Source: Ulota crispa
Lineage: Eukaryota; Streptophyta; Bryopsida; Orthotrichales; Orthotrichaceae
NCBI GenBank assembly: GCA_963920765.1
Contig: OY987249.1
Coordinates: 1,490,501-1,554,500 of the forward strand
DNA length: 64,000 nt
Direction: 5' to 3'
A program made the position numbers and the translations under genes. Shown piece after piece: positions 1 through 12,509 of this stretch. Numbering within the stretch: position 1 is the first letter of the stretch; the number at the start of each line of letters is the position of its first letter. Below the pieces are notes generated by a model. It had not been told where the DNA came from. It saw only the letters and a list, made by a program, of their open reading frames with translations, and did not search any database.

Positions 1-99
1 GAAACCAACCCCTAGATGTCTAAGCAGAAGTCAAAACAAAAGTTTTAGAAATTTAAGAATTGTTGTTTCACCAAGAATAGATAGCCATCTAGAACTTAA

Positions 100-480
100 T
101 ATTAAAAATAGGGGATACATATGGTAAATTTTAGATATTTACCAGTAAATATTTGAATTTGGATAATTTGAATATGGATAATTTGAATTCAGATTTAGAT
201 TTAGAGATCTTGATTTAGTCTAGAATCACAAAGGAGGTTACAATTGAATAATGCCTAGTGGAAAAGCTCAGCTAAGGAGCAAAATTATTACTTTTACACT
301 TGTTTATTAAAAAAAACTAAGTTTTTCCATTGGGCATTGTTCAATTGTAACCCCTTTGTGGTTCTAGACTAAATCACAATCTCTAAATCCAAATCTAAAT
401 TTCAAATTTTTCCAAATTAAATTTGTGGATGGTAACTATCTAAAATTTACCCCCCACCTCCGAGTGTGCATATATCAAAC
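100..480. mobile_element. Foldback MITE, family A, diverged copy
   Basis: The two halves are imperfect inverted repeats. The left half contains GATTTAGTCTAGAATCACAA and the right half its complement near 357-377. The centre carries the family hallmark, a short hairpin with CATTGGGCATTGTTCAATTG matched by a complement near 240-265. Copies with the same plan lie at 13918-14323, 42905-43309 and 62525-62928. This copy is the most degraded and its outer ends are approximate. Confidence 0.7.
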
Positions 481-1043
481 CCTAGGTGTGCAAGTATCAA
501 CTCCCTAAAAAAATCCAACATGAATGTTAGAAAACTAATTTCTAAGAAAGTTTTAAGGTGGAAGCTCCCATATCCAAGAACTTTAGCAATTCTACAACAA
601 ACCTAAAAGAGTTTGAGGCAACAAATATTTTTCTTATGTAGGAAGACAAGAAAAATGGGGATTACGATTTTTTTGTAATTTTGTTTGCAAAACCAAAATT
701 ATTGTGAACTTTGGGAGTCAAAAAGTGTTCCCAACCCATGGCCAATGGTTAGACTCATGCATTTTAGATAATAGCCAAACTACTTTTAGCTCATTACTTC
801 CTACTTCACTTTGGGACATGTGGCATGACTTATAAGTGGCCCCAACCTTGAAAAGGACAAATCAACGCGTTCCAAAGCCTTATCCTTGCTCATGTTGGAA
901 ATAGCACACCTTATTGGTTTGGTATGAGGAGTTGGTGACGACGAGTGCTTCCACCTTTCAACATGAAATTAAAGAAATTATGGCAATGGCGCACATCCCC
1001 CTAGATTTCATCCGTAAGGTTGTGGAGGTTAGGGTGAAGCTCA
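481..1043. other. AT-rich intergenic DNA, nothing recognised
   Basis: No reading frame with family resemblance, no terminal repeats and no RNA gene were seen. Confidence 0.5.
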
Positions 1044-1508
1044 TACTCCTTCTGTCCCATTATAAAGCTCCAAAAAACTTCTTTGTGAGGGATTAATTGT
1101 ATTTTCAATAATTTTTCTAGTAACACATGCAATCCAAAATAAGTAACACATCTGTGAGGTGTATGCAAATTCTCCATCTTTAAAGCCGCTAGTTGAGTAG
1201 CCAAATTCCATGATAAAAATACCATACTTCTACACAATTTGTATATGCTGCCAACTCCTCACTATTTCAATCTTTGTACTAATGACACATGCGTTCTAGA
1301 ATCAATTAATATACCATCTACCAGATGTATGCAAAATCTCCAACTTTGATGTTGCCGTTTGGGCACCCAAATTGCATGCAAAAGAGTACCATATTTGTAC
1401 ATGTTGCTAGCTAGCTCCTCATGATTGAAGATTTAAAGATTAGTAGCAACCATGGTACCTCATGTGGGCAAGGTCAAGCTTGTTAGGAGAGGAATGCTCT
1501 CTAATTGC

Positions 1509-1769
1509 TTAACCCCTAAAGGGTGTTGTTGTCTTGTATACGCTCTCTTTGTATCCAAGCTTTGTATTGTATATAAATGGGGTATTTGGATAGCCCATGA
1601 ATCCCATTGAAGCTATAAGTTTTAAGCCAAGTCACAAACATATTACCAATCAACTATGATTTTTTGGGGAATTTTTAGCATTTGTAATAAAGCAATTTCT
1701 TCAAGTACTAAATGAGATCCTTGTATGAATACAAACCAACACTTTTGGTAGGCAACATCTTTTAGCAGT
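1509..1769. mobile_element. TTAA-CCCC element nested in the Stowaway-like copy
   Basis: The block begins TTAACCCCTAAAGGG and replaces a point where the other Stowaway-like copies read continuously from TTAA into CTTG. The right end (CTTTTAGCAGT) is only a degraded match to the left one. It is assigned to the family by its left end and its insertion at TTAA. Confidence 0.5.
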
Positions 1770-1879
1770 CTTGTACCCATGAGATTATTTAACATGACAA
1801 AACGTTTTCTTAGCAATTGAAATCAGCAAAAAGGAGTTTTTTAGTGGGACAATAACTACACCTAATTTGGAGCATTATA

Positions 1880-2067
1880 CAGTAGTACCTGGCTAAGATG
1901 AACATGTGTAAGAAAAATGCTTGAATAAGATCATTGTCCCTAACATGGAAATAGCCCAACAAGTTCAATATTGGAGAGTTGCAAAAAATATTTGACTAAA
2001 ATAAATGCTTTTTAAAGATAAAGTGAATATTCTGTCCAGATGCCTTCATCTTAGCCAGGCACTACTG
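1880..2067. mobile_element. 188-bp TA-flanked foldback MITE
   Basis: The inverted ends CAGTAGTACCTGGCTAAG and CTTAGCCAGGCACTACTG are each bordered by TA, a Tc1/mariner-type target duplication. It sits inside the older Stowaway-like element. Confidence 0.75.
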
Positions 2068-2086
2068 TAGTGGGACAGAGGGAGTA

Positions 2087-2440
2087 CTTGATATCTGTAT
2101 CCGGACAGGTCCGGGTACGTCGTCCATCGTGCTTGATACCTACATCCGGATATAGCCGGGTATACACTGGACACGCCGAAGTCGGACATCTACTCTGAGC
2201 CTGGTCGAAGCAATGCCGCTCTTCCGAAGAAGCTCATACTCTCACAGCTTCATTCCCTTGAAACCCGTAATTTTCACGTCAATAGGAAGCCTCCACAGAT
2301 CAAAGCAAACAAAATGGTAGCAAGTCCAACGGCGCAATCCTCGCGAGCTTCAGATTGCGGCATTGATCGAGCAGCGATGCCCCGTTCTTGCATTTCGAAG
2401 CCGTGGATGTGACCTCTTTTCCAACCAATTCTCTTCAGCG
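2087..2440 (+). promoter_or_regulatory. Upstream region of PIG-U
   Basis: This is the interval between the MITE cluster and the PIG-U start, so the promoter and 5' leader should lie here. It is less AT-rich than its surroundings. Two imperfect direct repeats of about 40 bp, each containing CTTGATA followed by ATCCGGA and CCGGGTA, occupy 2090-2170. No convincing TATA box was identified. Confidence 0.4.
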
Positions 2441-5400
2441 ATGGCGCAACCGTGGCTGGTGTGGGGAGGCGGGGCGCTCGGGGTCGCCATCAGACTGCTG
2501 TTGGTGGTCACGGGATCCACGTCGCTTCTGGATCATCGCGTCGAAGTTGTGAGCCCCGTCACCAGCCTCTCCCGCTGTAAGCACTCTTCTCTCTCTCTCT
2601 GGACAATTGGTACTCTCTCTCTCTCTCTGCACGATTGATGTGCTTATGAATGTTGCAGATTCTCAATCAAGGAGATTTTTTTCATCTCCTGTAATGTGCG
2701 TTGCATATTCACAGATGAATGCAACGTTGGAATGGTGAGATGGAAAACCCTAAAAAAACTCGTTCTTCAATTGGTTGATTTTTTAATCAGATAGTGCATG
2801 ACACTTATAACCAACAACTATTGGCCAAACAAGAAATACTAAGGCACAACACATATACTCATTAGCTTAAAAAGTAAATCCACCAACAAGCGGGACAAAC
2901 CCTAAGCTTCATGGTGGACTCAAATTTTCGATAACTTTTTTTTTGACAAAGTCTTAGGCTAACCACTTGAATTGGGAGTTGTTGGTTATAAGTGTCATGC
3001 ACTATATGATCTTTATGATTTTTGAGGAATGCTTTTGCTTGTAGGTTTTATAGACTTACAAGGTTTTCTTTTTGCAACTCTAGGCTCATTTATTGTGAGT
3101 CTTGATTGTGCATTTCCGGTCGTGTCTAATCCCTAAACCCTTCTCCTCTCTCGCAGCTTTCAGCTTTGTATTTTAACGTAGGTAGGATTGTGGTTTTAGA
3201 AGATCGCTGTAGAAGTATGGACAGATCACTTCGGATGTAAGAGCAAAATCCGTTGGGATCAGATCTTTATTGCTGTGGGAGTATTTTCTTGTGTGATTTT
3301 ATTATGGGAGGTTGTGACCGTAAAGAGTCTTATTTTTATTCAAAGATCAGTTTCCAGGAATATTTGGCCAATTGTTGGTCATTCACTAATAAGCTCAACT
3401 GTTTGCTAAGCTATGGTGGTAAATGGGAATTAGTATAGAACACGCGATGAGGTTTCTTAGGGTTTTAGTGTACTCTACCTTACGTTCACTTTAGTTAACA
3501 GGTTCCTATTTTCAAAAATAATCTCACAAAGAAGAAGATCTCCTCCTGATTTATGTAACCCTACGTTTTAGTTGAGCTATGCTGTTCCAGTAGAAGCAAA
3601 TATATTAGTGGAATCATCTTAATGCTCATGACTTTTTTATCTTTTGATATGTTTACATGTTTGCTCTTGCAGTGGCAGAAGGATATTGGCTCAAGGCGTA
3701 CGGCATGTCACCTTATGCAGGTCAGTGTTGTTTTTAGAGATTTGCTCGCCTTGTACTGCAAATTAGTTACAGAAACGATTTCATTTCCTCCTCTTCAACT
3801 CCTACAGGACTAAGATGCGATCTTTAACAGACTTGAATGCGGCTCATGCGAATCTTTATTCCTCAAAGTATATTTATTTTTTGGCCAACTTACGCAATGT
3901 TGTTCCCTAATTCTGGTGATGTAGGGTTTAGCTTTTCCAATATAGTGAGTTGAATGGGTCATTTTGCAACACGCATCCTTAGTTCTTTAAGGTTAATGGA
4001 TGCAAATTATCTGAGTTTTATAACCAGAAATCCAGATTCACCAATCGAACACAATTTCTATGGTTTCTGCATTTACAGTCTATGGATTTTGAACAACGCA
4101 CTAGGTAGTGATAGTTGTTTTCTTGCCGTTGGCGTGATGCATATGCAAACCATAAACCTGTTCAAGCCCTTATGTAAGTTTATCCGTTATATTTGCAGGC
4201 TCTGCGTATCATGGGTCACCATTGCTTCTCTCCTTACTTGGTCCCATCATCGGTGATAGGTAAAGCACTTCATACAACTATCACCCATGCCACTTGCAAA
4301 TACTTTTTTCATCTTGTATTTGTAGCAGAACAAAGTCGAAAGTTTTAGATTTTTTTTCTTGGCTTGAGTTCCTTGGTAACTAAGTTATTTTTGCTGACCA
4401 ATTTGAGTTTTCTCGGGTGCAGACAAGGAACATCTATGGGTTATCTTCTGCGCAGGCAAGGCCTTACTCTTCTTATTTTTTATTTATCTTGTTTTTCCCG
4501 GACATTCTTCCCTTTGTTTACTTAACTCCTGTAGATATAAAAAGCGCCCAATCTTAGCCACGTAAAGGTTATGTTTGATTTTGGCTTCCTGTTCTGTATG
4601 CATTCGGGTACTTCTGGTTGATATACTGCTACTACTGGAGCTCTTTGTCATCAAATTAGTTGCAGCATGAGAGTTGTAGGCATTGTCATCAAATTCGATG
4701 CATGTCCTCGCTTTGGCTAATCCACAGTAGCAGATGCTTATCCTTTGAGTTGCGATGTTTGTCTATGAATGAGGTGGTTATAACGAAGGAGATTCAAACA
4801 GTTTGTTGGTGCAGCTCTTTGTTGTTTGTTGTTGCAGATCTCATAAGTGCTCTTTTATTAAGATCGATTGGGAAGGTTTTGGAGCGTAATCACTCCAAAA
4901 CCTTTCGAATGCTTGGTCTTACAGAGTCGTCCAAAATGAATACTGATGGAAAAGGTAAATAGCTGATTCACTAAGTGGTGTGTGCTCTTTCATGCATGCG
5001 TCGTTAAGGCTATTTGACAGACTAGATGTTTTTTTTTATACCTTTTAGCTGTTATTGCAGATGTGCTTGGAGCTGGAGATGTTTCTTTCTTAACATACCT
5101 GTTTAATCCTTTCACTATCGCCATCTGCGTGGGAGGCTCAACATCTTCAATCGAGAATCTTCTGATATGTTTGTCCTTATACGGGGCTGCTTCAGGTCCA
5201 AAGCTTTCTTTGCCTGCTTTAGATGTCAACAACTAACACCCTTCTATATGATGTGTATGTATAATTGAGGTCCTTTTAATTGATCTAGTTCACTTGTTAG
5301 CTATTAAGACACCAGTTAAATAGGTCGTCTCAGGTCTATGTGAGAATCTTTGAATGAACATTTGTTTGTTTCTTGATCTGGTGGGTGACAGGGAAAATAC

Positions 5401-7736
5401 CACTAGCTGGTTTTGGATGGGCTATGGCAACACACCTGAGCATGTATCCTGTTTTCCTCTTCATTCCTGTATGTATAGTCCTGCCTTTGCCCTTGCTCAT
5501 ATCCCCACTGGTTATTTTGGACGCTCTCAATTACCGTTCTTTTGGTCCAGAATTTTAGATTGTAGTCTGAGTCGTCAAAAAAATGTTATTTTTTTTCTAA
5601 CTGGTACCTGTTTCTGAAAAGTCTATATACATTTGTTTGTAGTCTTGGTTTTGACATGGAGGAACGATGAATTGACATTAATTCTCATCCTTTCCTCTGG
5701 ATTGTTTCTTAGATTGCTTGTCTGTTAGCAAATGGGCCCGATAGTCCTCCAAGTAAACTGTTCAAATTAGTAGAAGCTAAGCCAGCTGCTGAGAGAGACT
5801 CGTCGAACCAAAAGGATGAAAAGGAGGCACTAAAGGAGTTGCAAATATCAAGTTCGCCTTCAAGAAGAACGTCGGTGATGTTTTTGAAGCTAGTTCTGTG
5901 GTCAGCTCTCTCTTGGGTGTGCATCTTGCGATTGTGCAAGCTTGCACTGCAGGGCCGCTCCAGCTTAGTCAACATGTTTCTAGAGTAAGTTTCTTATGTC
6001 TCTTGATACATTTTGTTCCATCCCTTGAAGGTTTCTAAACGCTTTATTTGAACTCCTATAGTTATAGATGGGGCCATTTGTGGCCATTTAGCCACTTAGG
6101 AATAAGATACCCTCAATTGAAGTATATTCTGAATCTTACTCCGAAAATTATGCATAGAAATTGCATGAAATTTTAATTTGCTCAATGAGGTTGTCCTTGC
6201 AAGAACTATACCAGACTAATGACATTTCATTATGCGATCGAATACAGAACTTACAAATACATGCTCACCGTGGATGACCTTACACCCAATTTGGGCCTTT
6301 TCTGGTGAGTTTAGTCTTTTTGAAATAGATGCACCTTTCTCTTTCTCCATCATAACATAAGGGATCCGAGCTCTTAAACAGTGGATTATTGTTTTACTTC
6401 GTATAATTTGTATGTGTTATGGTTGCAGCCGGTTCACTGAACTACAGAACGATGTAGAATAGTAGAATTTTTTTGTCATGTGCTGGGTTTTAATCTTAGT
6501 CTTAAACCTTTATAAATAACCATTTTTTTGCTCATCATGGGGAGGATCTCATAAAGCTGCTTTTTGATTAGGACTGCAGGTATTTTTTCACTGAAGTGTT
6601 CGACTTTTTCCGTACCTTCTTTCTGATGGTCTTTCACGCCAACATTGTTTTTATGGTTCCGCCGCTCACAATACGACTCTACCACCGACCTATTTTTCTT
6701 GCATTTATCCTTACTGCAATTTGCTCCATGGTGAAGTCATATCCAACAGTAAGTCATCCATTCAGTGATTATACGTTATCATAATGGTAATTCCCAGCCA
6801 ATAGTTTTGCAAAGTACAAAAAGACAAGATTTGAAAAATACTCGTTTCAATGAAGATTTTTTTTAACATTTAAGTGATTTCGTTGCTTACGAAGTTCTAC
6901 GTGCAGGTTGGTGATGCAGCTCTGTACATTGGTTTGATGGCACTTTGCTTTCACGAATTGTCTGGTGAGACATGCTGCACCTTTCTAGATACTTCAACTG
7001 TCTTCAATTCTGCACTTCCCCCTTATTGAAAGTGTTCATGTCTGTATAGCCAACATCATTAGCCTTCCGCTTCTAACATCTTAATTTGCTATGGACCTTC
7101 GCAGATCTCCAGCACTTTTATCTTTTGTTGAACGGATATATCCTGATTAGCGTCCTCGGCCCTGTTATGTACAACCTGTGGATATTTAGAGTAAGTTTTT
7201 CTCCTCAACCTTTTTGTTGTTTGTCGTCCTAATGATTTCACTTATGACTATCAAATTCAGGTGTCTCTTGCTCTCTTAATAGTTTTAAATGTTGTTTGTT
7301 CGTATCTTAGTATGTACGCCATGCAAATGATCTTTCTTTAAATGATTCCAATATGCAGGGAACAGGAAATGCAAACTTCTATTTCGCCATCAACCTAGTG
7401 TATGCTACCCTGCAAGTGCGTGTATTCTCTTACCCCCTTTTTTTCCCTCTTCTAGAAGACCTTGACTATGTGTTTAGTTTTTTGAATGTTGTTGAAAGGT
7501 AGATCATGCTTCTTGTGTTGAGGGGCTTTCAATGCAGCAAATTTTCTCCAATTTTATGCAAAAACTTTGAGCAGCTTTGAGATTTTTGGTTTTTACTTGG
7601 TTATGTTTGTTTTACCATTTCTCTGCAGACGGTGCTGATTGTGGAAAGTGCGAGCACAGTCATTCGGTTTGATAGGAATCTATTGAAGCAGATCAAGCTG
7701 GAGAACAAAATCAAGGAAACAAATTTAACGAGGTGA
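2441..7736 (+). CDS. PIGU: GPI transamidase subunit PIG-U (CDC91/GAB1 family)
   Basis: This is a multi-pass ER-membrane subunit of the GPI transamidase, which swaps a C-terminal signal peptide for a preassembled GPI anchor. Fourteen exons join in frame to 482 codons: 2441-2576, 3673-3720, 4199-4259, 4423-4455, 4815-4954, 5049-5195, 5392-5468, 5713-5984, 6248-6304, 6580-6748, 6907-6964, 7105-7190, 7359-7415 and 7629-7736. The known plant protein is of similar length, about 470 aa. Family landmarks visible are LDHRVEV near residue 32, GMSPYAG at the exon 2/3 join, HGSPLLLSLLGP, NPFTIAICVG, ATHLSMYP, DDLTPNLGLFWYF, FDFFRTFFLMVFHANI, KSYPTVGDAALY and RGTGNANFYF. Intron 4 uses a GC donor (CGCAG/GCAAGG). 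Exon 6 has a second in-frame acceptor 12 nt downstream (start 5061). I chose the ATG giving MAQPWLVWGGG; an in-frame ATG at 2363 would add 26 unlikely residues. Confidence 0.95.
2794..3002. mobile_element. TA-flanked foldback MITE in PIG-U intron 1
   Basis: The inverted ends GTGCATGACACTTATAACCA and its complement at 2983-3002 are both bordered by TA. It is 209 bp, non-coding and lies within the first intron. Confidence 0.8.
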
Positions 7737-8023
7737 AAGCATTGTGTTCACAAGCAATTGAAAATACGAGGCAATGCAAATGGGATCATAGAACCAGGAC
7801 TCCATGTCCTTTAAGGTGCTTTTCAAAAATTGTAAGTCTCCTTGTACACCCCTGCAATTTCCTAACTCGACTTCCAACCAAATACAAATCTCCTTGTGTA
7901 CAACTTACTAATAGAAGAGCTGTTGGCCCCTCCAAAAACGACTTGTTTGGAGTGGCAAAGAGAATCTCTAAGTTTGTCCAACATTACTTGCGCACTTTGT
8001 CTTGTACAAAATTTTGGTTAGGA

Positions 8024-8421
8024 TAAGGTAGGTAGCTTGAAAAGCGACACTTGAAGGGTTGATCTACCTTTCCCTGGGCATTTGAGGCAAGAAGATTTTT
8101 GTCTTATTTTTAGACAAAGAGAAATGGATACCAAATGTAATGCAATTTTTTTCATATTTTTTGAAGCATTATTGAATTGTTCATGAATTTTCAAGTTTTT
8201 GTAGTAGGCACCTATTTGTGTTTCTAGGTTTCTCATAAATCGTTCCCTTGCAACTTGTAAAGAGGAGGTGAAATCAAGGAATATGATTGGCTCTTGCAAC
8301 AGAATACATCTTTTTTTCTATGATTGAAGATGGTCCATATAAGAACCACCTCATAACCATTCTTGAGCTACCTATGGGACGCTTTTCAAGAGAGGGGATG
8401 CAATTCAAGCTACCTACCTTA
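8024..8421. mobile_element. AGGTAG-end MITE, copy 1
   Basis: Opens TAAGGTAGGTAGCTTGAAAA and closes with the complementary GCTACCTACCTTA, with TA on both sides. It lies about 290 bp behind the PIG-U stop codon and may be in or near the 3' UTR. The interior is not shared with the other five members. Confidence 0.7.
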
Positions 8422-8583
8422 CTTGTAGATTGATTTTAGAAGTGGAATCCTCTATGGATGGTTTTTCGTATTGCTCTAAGGTGGCCCACACTCACTCTAG
8501 CATTTTCAGTATACAATGGCAAATGTGAGGAATGGTATAATTCTAGTAGGATTTTGCTGCTTTTTTGAGTTCCAAATGCTCCC

Positions 8584-8868
8584 TTAACCCCTAAAGGACA
8601 TAGCGTGTCGCTGCGATCAGTAGAATACAAGGTGTTTTTCTTGTATTTGGACTGGATTCACACCTTTACTACATTTGAGATCAACAAAGAAGTTGGAGAA
8701 TAGATCAAAGCCGTTCACTAGTGAGCTACTAGACATCCCAAATTAAAACTTCTTTTTGGTAACAAATGCCAATTATAAGACAGCATATATACTATGCCCT
8801 ATGATCCTTTAAGTATACGACAGCGTATATACTATGCCCTATGGTCCTTTAAGTCCTTTAAGGGTTAA
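8584..8868. mobile_element. TTAA-CCCC element, 285 bp
   Basis: Left end TTAACCCCTAAAGGACATAG, right end CCTTTAAGGGTTAA. The interior holds a direct repeat of about 43 bp containing CGACAGC and ATATACTATGCCCTATG. Confidence 0.75.
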
Positions 8869-10198
8869 AAAGCCATGATACTTATTTAACGCTAATTTAT
8901 GCTTGCAAGCATTGCTCATGTGACTCTATTTAGGCTTGCTTGTTGAAGATCCCGAAGCCACGTGCTTTTCCTAATTACATAATATTCTCACTTGGAGTAG
9001 CGGCTTTGTTTTAAAATGTAGTTTGCGTGTGGCTGTATTGTATGTTTGCATAAGAGTCCTTTAGTATTTGTTGAGCGTAGTGAACATCCATTGTTAGTAA
9101 CTTACTCTAAGTAATCAACAACAATTCCACTCAAAAATATTTTAAAAATCAAATTCTGAAATTATTGGAAATTGATTTTTTCAAAAGCACCAAAATTTTA
9201 CAATGAAAATGAAGGGATATCGAAGAAAGTTTAAGGTGGTGTTCTCCATGTTTTGAAAATTAGTAAGTATTTGTCTCAAATGTAGTGAAGTTGGTATTCA
9301 CCTATGTATAATTGTAGGCCCAAGCTGTTAGCTTAGTGTTTGCAAAAGAAAGCCAAACATTGTAGCAAGCATCATTCCTAAGGGAATGACAAAGTTTTGA
9401 TGAAATTTTTATTTGGCATTTGACAAAAATATTTCATATTGTTGTTTAGTTGGGCAAAAATAGTAAACCATTGTAAATAACCTCATGACACATAATTTGC
9501 AAAACATCAACTATTTCATAAAAAATAAAATGGATTTTTTTTAAAAGAGTAGTCTTTTCATTGCAAGTATCATTTTTTTCTTTTCTCAAGACTATTATTT
9601 GTGCTTATGGTGTAATAGGATATTTGCAAATTGTAGGGCCTTTTTTCTCAAAAACAATACTTTTGACTTTCATAGAATAAAACATCTTTAGATAACTTGC
9701 TTTCTACACACGAGAGTACCAAATGAACATGGTTGTAAAAAAATTAGGCATTTGAGAAATTAGAATCCGTTTTGGTAATGCAAGAGGTGGCAATTTTTGT
9801 TTGTAGTTTGAAATTTGCAAACATGTCTATATTGTTCAAATTCTTTTAAGATAAGTATAGCATTTGTAGAACTTAAAAAACGAGGTGTTTTAAATATTTT
9901 TGGTTGAAATTTTGTGCATTTAATACTTATATCCACCATCAAAATTGTGTTATCCTTGTAAATTTTCATATTTGAAGGAGTTGACAACCTCAACAAGCAT
10001 TTTTGCAAGTAAACATAACTTGTAAAGGCCTTGAATCACCAAAATTTGTGCACATATTTCACAAAAACCAAAATTGGAGGAATAATTTTGTACTAGTTTT
10101 CAAACCAAAGTTTCAAAATTTTGAATTTTGAATTATGTTGTACTGTACAATTGAATTCACTATTGTTATTACCTTTATCAATAAGCAATAATTGAAAC
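8869..10198. other. AT-rich intergenic DNA, nothing recognised
   Basis: Only short unsupported reading frames were seen (for example 9760-10008 minus). No terminal repeats or conserved motif were found. Confidence 0.5.
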
Positions 10199-11116
10199 TT
10201 AACCCCTAAAGGCCCAAGGAACCCACTTTGGGCTTTATGAGAACCCAGGCAGGCTCTATTGACTTCATAATTTGGAAATTTTTCATGAATTTTTTAGGAT
10301 GGACGCTACTCATCATAATCTACATGTGAAGCTTTATTTCATGTCATTTGGATAAGTATTGCAAAAGTTAGAAGGTTTTTTCAATTTCAATGTCAAATCG
10401 GGCAGAAAAAATGTATTCTAAATTTTTTTTAAATTTTTTTATAGAATTGCATAGATTGATACCTACTAAAAAAAATTGAATCACTCAATTCCAAATAATG
10501 AGGTAAGAGTTACAAGGAGTTTTCTTTTGCGGGCAATGAAGGTAGGAAGAGGGTAGAAAAAACATATAAAGTTATCTTTTACTCTCAATTTTGAAAAATT
10601 ACAAGTGAAAATGAAAAATAAAGTTACTAATTGTCAATTAGAGCATTCTCACCATTGGGATTAACAATTTTCAAATTCTTCCAAAACTTATTAGCTTATT
10701 AGTTATATCTTTCATTCATCAATACCTTTCACTTTATAATTTTTGTTAAAGTGAATCCAATTTTTTTTTGGTTAAATTTTTTTATATATGCTTTCAACCC
10801 ATTTTTCGACATATTGCAAAAATTGCACAAGAAACACAACATATGTGTTTTTTTCTAAAAAGTTTGAAAATCAAAGCTTCACCTTTTGGAAGGACTAGAA
10901 AAACCTAAATTTTGAAATTTAGGCACATTGATTTTGCAATTGGTGTGGATATTCATTTTGAAATTTTGGGACAATGTACTTGTGCAAATCAACCAAACGA
11001 TCCTATGGTAGGATTTGTTAAAAAATAAGTTTCAATGAAAATTTTGACCTTGGTTTGGGAACTAGTATTTTGAAGCAGTTTTGAGCCTCTAAACACAAAA
11101 GAATTTTAGGGATTAA
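10199..11116. mobile_element. TTAA-CCCC element, diverged group-1 copy
   Basis: Begins TTAACCCCTAAAGGCCCAAG and ends near TTTTAGGGATTAA. Its interior shares in order the GAAGCTTT, TTGCGGGCAAT and TTGGGATTA landmarks of the longer copies at 27781-28742 and 53138-54080, so it is an older copy of that lineage. Confidence 0.65.
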
Positions 11117-11396
11117 AGTTTCTAATCCCTTCATATTTTAATTATATCTTAAAGCGACAATTCTTAAATTATAAAAGTATTAGAATGGTTCATCTTATGA
11201 AACATTTTGAAAATACGATTTGTTAAGCGTGTTCTGTATACTACTTAATTTGCGAATACTATGCTTTAGAAATTGACATACGTCAATCTTCAATTTTAAT
11301 AATACTTAAAAAAATATTATTAGCAAATAAATCATTCCAAGACAAATATTGATGAATGATAAAATGTGTTATTCAACAATCAATACATACGGCACA

Positions 11397-11539
11397 CACT
11401 AGAAGAAAAATGTGTCTCAAAATGATTGGTTCACAACAGTTGTAAATGTCCTAAACGATTGTGATTGAGTCTATGTATAGTCGTTTAGGACATTTGTAAT
11501 TGTTATGAATCAGTCGTTTGGGACAAGTTTTTTCTAGTG
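11397..11539. mobile_element. 143-bp CACTA-type MITE
   Basis: Ends are CACTAGAAGAAAAA and TTTTTTCTAGTG, with ACA before and ATA after, a near 3-bp target duplication. The centre is a palindrome built on GTCCTAAACGA and TCGTTTAGGAC. It is non-coding and presumably mobilised by an EnSpm/CACTA transposase encoded elsewhere. Confidence 0.75.
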
Positions 11540-11927
11540 ATACTCATTTTCTTCATCCAAAATTTTCACTTCATCCAAGAGATGGATTCCAAATCATTTT
11601 TGGCGGTAAATAAATAACATTTTTTTTTATTGGAACACTTGAAGTCTTATCATTGATGGAAAGTTTGGAAACAAACAAGTAATTCAAATTATAAATCCAA
11701 CTCCAATTTTTTTTTTGAGGTTTTTGTTGCACTAGTGCACAATTGACATTTCTTTGACAATTGTACCCCATATCTTACCTTACTTTCTAAATTGGCTATT
11801 GTAACATTTTAAAAAATGGATGAAAAAACTGAGTGCATCACAAAAAAACAATAGGTTCACCAACAAATGAACAATAGTTACTAATAATAGAAAATGTAAT
11901 GGATGAAACATGCATACATGGATTATA

Positions 11928-12509
11928 CTCCCTCTATCCCAATATAAACCTTCAAATCAAGCATAGTTCTTGTCCCACTAAAAAGCTCCTTTTTGCTAAT
12001 TTCAATTGTTGAGAAAGTGTTTGTCATGTCCAATGATCTCATGGGGGCAAGTTAAGCAATTAGAGAGCATTCCTCTCCTGACAAGCTTGGCCTTGCCCAT
12101 ATGAGGTACCATTGTTGCTACTAATCTTTAAATCATTAATAATGAGGAGCTAGCAACATGTACAAATATGGTACTTTTTGCATGGAATTTGGGTGACCAA
12201 ACGGCAACATCAAAGCTGGAGATTTTGCACACATTTGGTAGATGGTACATTGATTCTAGAATGCATGTGTCATCATTACAAAGACTAAAATAATGAGGAG
12301 CCGGCATTTTTCACAAACAATGCACAATAATGGTACTTTTTGCATGGAATTTGGGTGTCTAAAAGGCAACATAAAAACTTGAGATTTTGCAGATATTTGG
12401 TAGGTGGTATATTGATTCTAAAATGCATTTGTCACTAGCATAATGACTAAAAATACAATTAATCTCTCATGGAGAAGTTTTTTGGAGGTTTATAATGGGA
12501 TAGAGGGAG
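11928..12509 (+). mobile_element. Stowaway-like element, 582 bp
   Basis: Ends CTCCCTCTATCCCAATATAA and its complement at 12490-12509, bordered by TA on both sides. The interior contains two imperfect direct repeats of about 135 bp, each with GGTACTTTTTGCATGGAATT. The element matches 56885-57463 and the broken copy at 1044-2086. Confidence 0.85.

Larger units (their letters stand above)
1044..2086 (-). mobile_element. Stowaway-like element with two later insertions
   Basis: Reading on the minus strand, the ends are CTCCCTCTGTCCCACTA near 2086 and the matching GGGACAGAAGGAGTA near 1044, both at TA. The interior matches the roughly 580-bp elements at 11928-12509 and 56885-57463, including the shared CTTTGATGTTGCCGTTTGG and GGTACCTCATG stretches. 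Two foreign blocks break it: a TTAA-type element (1509-1769) and a short foldback (1880-2067) that landed about 17 bp from the terminus. Stowaway elements are Tc1/mariner-type MITEs; no transposase is present. Confidence 0.8.
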
